Assembly (NCBI GenBank): GCA_035288785.1
Contig: DATDZF010000103.1
Span: 1 to 7,160 of the forward strand
DNA from: JACRGC01 sp035288785
Lineage (GTDB): Archaea; Micrarchaeota; Micrarchaeia; Norongarragalinales; SBBD01
Direction of reading: 5' to 3'
DNA length: 7,160 bases
Below, in pieces: positions 4,965-7,160 of the stretch. Positions within the stretch are counted from its first letter, which is position 1; each line of letters opens with the position of its first letter. Position numbers and translations under genes: made by a program. Below the pieces are notes generated by a model. It was not told where the DNA came from. It searched no databases and worked only from the letters and a program-made list of their open reading frames with translations.

Positions 4965-5690
4965 ATGCCAAAAACAACCAAATTCCATCAGGGGGAGCTA
5001 CATACGCCTACAAATGAGGGCACCAACTTGAGGGATTTCATCCTAGGCGGCCAGGACGGGCTTGTTAACGTGATGGGAATAGTGCTCGGGGTTGCAAGCG
5101 CCACAAACGATGCGGGAATAGTGATGATTGCCGGGCTTGTGGCGACTTTTGCGGAATCAATTTCCATGGCCGCGGTCGCCTATACCTCTACACAGGCGGA
5201 GAAAGCCTACTATGAGAGCTTGGTTGAAAAGGAAAAAAGGGAAATGCGCGAAATTCCCAAAAGGGAGGTGCAGGAGATTTACGATATTTACCATCGATGG
5301 GGATTCCGGGGCAAATTGCTGGCGGATGTCGTTAAGAAAATCACCTCTAATAACAAAGTGTGGCTGGAGGTCATGCTCCAGCAGGAGCTGAATGTGGACA
5401 CGGACCCCAAAATAAATCCTGTGAGGGCGGGGATCATTGTCGGCATGGCTGCGTTCATAGGATCATTAATCCCCCTTGTCCCATTCGTCCTGCTTCCAGT
5501 CCAACAAGCCATGTGGGGCGCCTTGATTCTGGGCGTGATCACTCTATTTGCCGCCGGCGCCTACAAGGCGAAGGTCACGACTGGAAGCTGGTGGAAATCC
5601 GGATTGGAGATCGCGGTCATTGGGACGACGGCTGCGATTGCGGGGTATTTGATAGGATCATGGTTAGGCGCGAATCCATTGTTGGGATGA
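4965..5690 (+). CDS. VIT1/CCC1-family Fe2+/Mn2+ transporter
   Basis: The 241-residue protein fits the five-TM VIT family, which exports or sequesters Fe2+ and Mn2+ in exchange for protons. TM1 begins with the family signature LGGQDGLVNVMGIVLGVA (D31 in the ion path). TM2 (about 51-73) carries AESISMAAVAY. A cytosolic helical metal-binding domain follows (about 75-150), rich in Glu (E79, 84, 88, 90, 94, 96, 101, 104 and others) with the usual Trp/Met-containing second half WLEVML. TM3 to TM5 lie at about 155-177, 180-199 and 212-236. It is complete, and the length is normal for prokaryotic VIT proteins. The ATG at 4965 is chosen because the signature starts about 25 residues in and an SD-like TGATC precedes it. 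In this position the protein probably exports excess Fe or Mn from the cytosol. Neighbours with HxH pairs and exposed thiols may be linked to metal stress, but this is inference. Confidence 0.9.
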   Translation: MPKTTKFHQGELHTPTNEGTNLRDFILGGQDGLVNVMGIVLGVASATNDAGIVMIAGLVATFAESISMAAVAYTSTQAEKAYYESLVEKEKREMREIPKREVQEIYDIYHRWGFRGKLLADVVKKITSNNKVWLEVMLQQELNVDTDPKINPVRAGIIVGMAAFIGSLIPLVPFVLLPVQQAMWGALILGVITLFAAGAYKAKVTTGSWWKSGLEIAVIGTTAAIAGYLIGSWLGANPLLG

Positions 5691-5792
5691 ATGAAATTGG
5701 CAGATTTTCATTTAGCCGGAATTGGTGGACCTTGCTTTAGATAGTCGATCGTGTATTTTTCCAGACTCTTTCCATCCGCTAAATCACCTATT
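5691..5792. other. Convergent intergenic region, weak T-tract
   Basis: There is no gene between the two convergent stop codons. The only terminator-like signal is a T5 run at 5756-5760 on the + strand for the transporter gene. None is obvious for the minus-strand gene. Confidence 0.3.
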
Positions 5793-7160
5793 TTAAGCGT
5801 ATTTCCGGGGAGGGCATATCTGCTTTATTGGATTGCAATTCACGTTCACAATACACCGGTAATTCGCGTCACAAATGTATCCATCCCCACAATCAATTCC
5901 ACACCCATGGCAACCTGTCAGGTCCGTCCCACACTGCTGGCTTGGCCGGCAAACCGGCAAAGGATAAGTGGGGGTATGGTAACAATAGGAATTTTCCTTA
6001 CCCGCATTGGCACAAAGATCATTCGTGCACGCGCTATTATCATTGCAATTCGCGTTCGAAACGCACGGCACGCAAAAACCCGTCGCATTGGCAAAACTCC
6101 CAGAGGGGCATGAACCGGTCATTCCAGGACATAGCGTGCTTGGACCCCACGCCTTCTTTAGAACCCCATTCGCACAATAAAGCGAACTCCCGCACGAACC
6201 GAGCGGAACCCCATACCAACACTTTGGCACCGCCCACAGGTCCAAATAAGGCTTATGCGTGCTCTCCAAGGAACCAAACGAAAACGTACCGGTCACGCCA
6301 TTCCCGCGAACCTGAAACGCCCCAAACGCGACATAATCATCCCCATACAAATCCTGCCCATTCCGCACAAAATTGGATACATCGATACTAGTCCATTGCC
6401 CCACAGGAGCAGGGATAAACGCCGCCACTAATGCGCCCCTGTTCCAATCTGTTTGCGTCAACTGGTCATGGTTTGACCAATGCCCGTAATTATCCATGTA
6501 ATATAACTGCAGCGTCGGCGAACCCGACCCGCTTACTGTATACAAATTCAGCGTTACCTTATCCTCCCTAGAAAATGCGCCCCTAAACCTCAGAAACGAA
6601 CGATGCGTGTTGTCCACCAGCAACGAAGTGCTCGAATAATCAGGGTTATAACCAGAATCCATGTACGCGTCCTGCTGGGGATAAAGGGGGAAATGCTCCA
6701 GGCATTGCCTTCCAGAATCCGTGCACGACGACTCGCAGAAATCGCCGGGGATATTGCACTTCGCCGCATTCGCAGGGCAGCCGCAAAGCGGGCAGTTTAC
6801 AACGGGGGTTTCGCTCACTCGAGGAGTTTTAGTCCATTGCGAATCTGGAATTAGCAGGCCAGGGAAATATGGAGACGACCCAATATTCTCAAAGCCATCG
6901 AATGGGTCGTTAATAAGAGGAATTGAACATCGCGGAGAAGAACATACGGCCCTCATGAATTCATAACCTTGTGCATTCATTCCGTAGCATTCACCGTGGA
7001 AAATTGGAATACCCGAATCCTCATTGCATCCATTAAAATTACAATTCCCATCTATCCAATGAAAATAAGCCACCTTTTGATAAATGCCCTCTAAAGCCGC
7101 ATAAGGATCAGGATTGCAACTGGATGGGATGTCGCTGGCGCATCCTGAGAATGACACCGG
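5793..7160 (-). CDS. Cys-rich exported protein with DNRLRE-type beta-sandwich, 5' end outside
   Basis: The 3' 454 codons of a larger gene are seen. The frame is open to the right edge, and the GTG at 7157 is probably internal, so the signal peptide is not visible. Numbered from that GTG, residues 1-152 are Cys-rich (14 Cys, including NCPLCGC). Residues about 163-308 form a Cys-free beta-sandwich of the DNRLRE/CBM96 type: an opening DAYMDSGYNPDYSSTSLLV strand, RSFLRFRG, an LTQTDWN region, WTSIDVSNFVRNG and a final STHKPYLDLW. Residues 313-448 hold 20 more Cys, with a CNDNSACTNDLC repeat of the kind common in extracellular Cys-rich proteins. DNRLRE domains bind carbohydrates or act as structural modules on surface proteins. 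It is probably a surface or secreted adhesin or polysaccharide-binding protein, and its Cys should need oxidation outside the cell. Confidence 0.75.
   Translation of the reverse strand, partial: PVSFSGCASDIPSSCNPDPYAALEGIYQKVAYFHWIDGNCNFNGCNEDSGIPIFHGECYGMNAQGYEFMRAVCSSPRCSIPLINDPFDGFENIGSSPYFPGLLIPDSQWTKTPRVSETPVVNCPLCGCPANAAKCNIPGDFCESSCTDSGRQCLEHFPLYPQQDAYMDSGYNPDYSSTSLLVDNTHRSFLRFRGAFSREDKVTLNLYTVSGSGSPTLQLYYMDNYGHWSNHDQLTQTDWNRGALVAAFIPAPVGQWTSIDVSNFVRNGQDLYGDDYVAFGAFQVRGNGVTGTFSFGSLESTHKPYLDLWAVPKCWYGVPLGSCGSSLYCANGVLKKAWGPSTLCPGMTGSCPSGSFANATGFCVPCVSNANCNDNSACTNDLCANAGKENSYCYHTPTYPLPVCRPSQQCGTDLTGCHGCGIDCGDGYICDANYRCIVNVNCNPIKQICPPRKYA

Noticed and set aside
5360..5740. 126-codon frame overlapping the transporter gene
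   Set aside because: It is an alternative frame of a clear VIT gene, with a low-complexity His/Arg-rich product and no homology.
5828..6391. 187-codon + strand frame opposite the Cys-rich gene
   Set aside because: The His/Asn/Arg-rich product is what the complement of Cys- and Gly-rich codons gives; no recognisable domain.
1..7160. CRISPR arrays, insertion sequences, rRNA or tRNA genes
   Set aside because: No regularly spaced repeats, transposase motifs, terminal inverted repeats or tRNA/rRNA folds were seen on either strand.

Overview
The window reads as archaeal chromosome, most likely from a small-genome DPANN-type archaeon. Diapherotrites/Iainarchaeota or Micrarchaeota-like lineages are possible, but I cannot fix the phylum from sequence alone. 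The evidence is: TATA-like boxes centred about 26 nt upstream of two start codons that lack a Shine-Dalgarno (leaderless genes); a T-tract-only terminator; the archaeal P1/L12-type C-terminus at the left edge; and families typical of such genomes. These families include a two-TM DsbA-like protein with a Cys-rich linker, a C2H2-finger/TM/His-rich protein, and an archaeal-style DUF1624 acyltransferase.

Layout, left to right. Positions 1-40 hold the last codons of a + strand gene ending EEAAAGLASLFG, very probably ribosomal protein P1 (L12), followed by a long T-rich terminator. Next on the - strand is a DUF1624/HGSNAT_cat membrane acyltransferase (82-810). Upstream of it, on the same strand, is a membrane-anchored protein with three thioredoxin-like domains (1034-2270). 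Its reading frame is broken by one extra base in an A6 run (coding strand) inside domain 3. A compact divergent promoter region (2271-2373) with a near-perfect palindrome separates it from a + strand CoA-binding protein of the YccU type (2374-2808). The stretch 2809-3127 holds an orphan minus-strand open frame without a start codon, then a clear promoter and RBS for a + strand zinc-finger/TM/HxH protein (3128-3709). A diverged 45-bp copy of that gene's 3' end lies just downstream. The - strand gene at 3788-4741 encodes a two-TM DsbA-like thiol oxidoreductase. A 223-bp divergent region with several small palindromes separates it from a + strand VIT1/CCC1-family Fe2+/Mn2+ transporter (4965-5690). 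The window ends inside a - strand gene (5793 to beyond 7160) for a Cys-rich exported protein with a DNRLRE-type beta-sandwich.

Common theme (inference). Four of the eight genes concern extracytoplasmic thiols or metals. They are a triple-thioredoxin anchored protein, a DsbA-like protein, an anchored protein with three HxH pairs and two extracytoplasmic Cys, and a surface protein carrying 34 Cys that is a plausible substrate for disulfide formation. The transporter could handle the metal. Most genes have their own promoter and strands alternate, so this is a neighbourhood and not an operon. No DsbB/VKOR-type electron acceptor is seen in the window.
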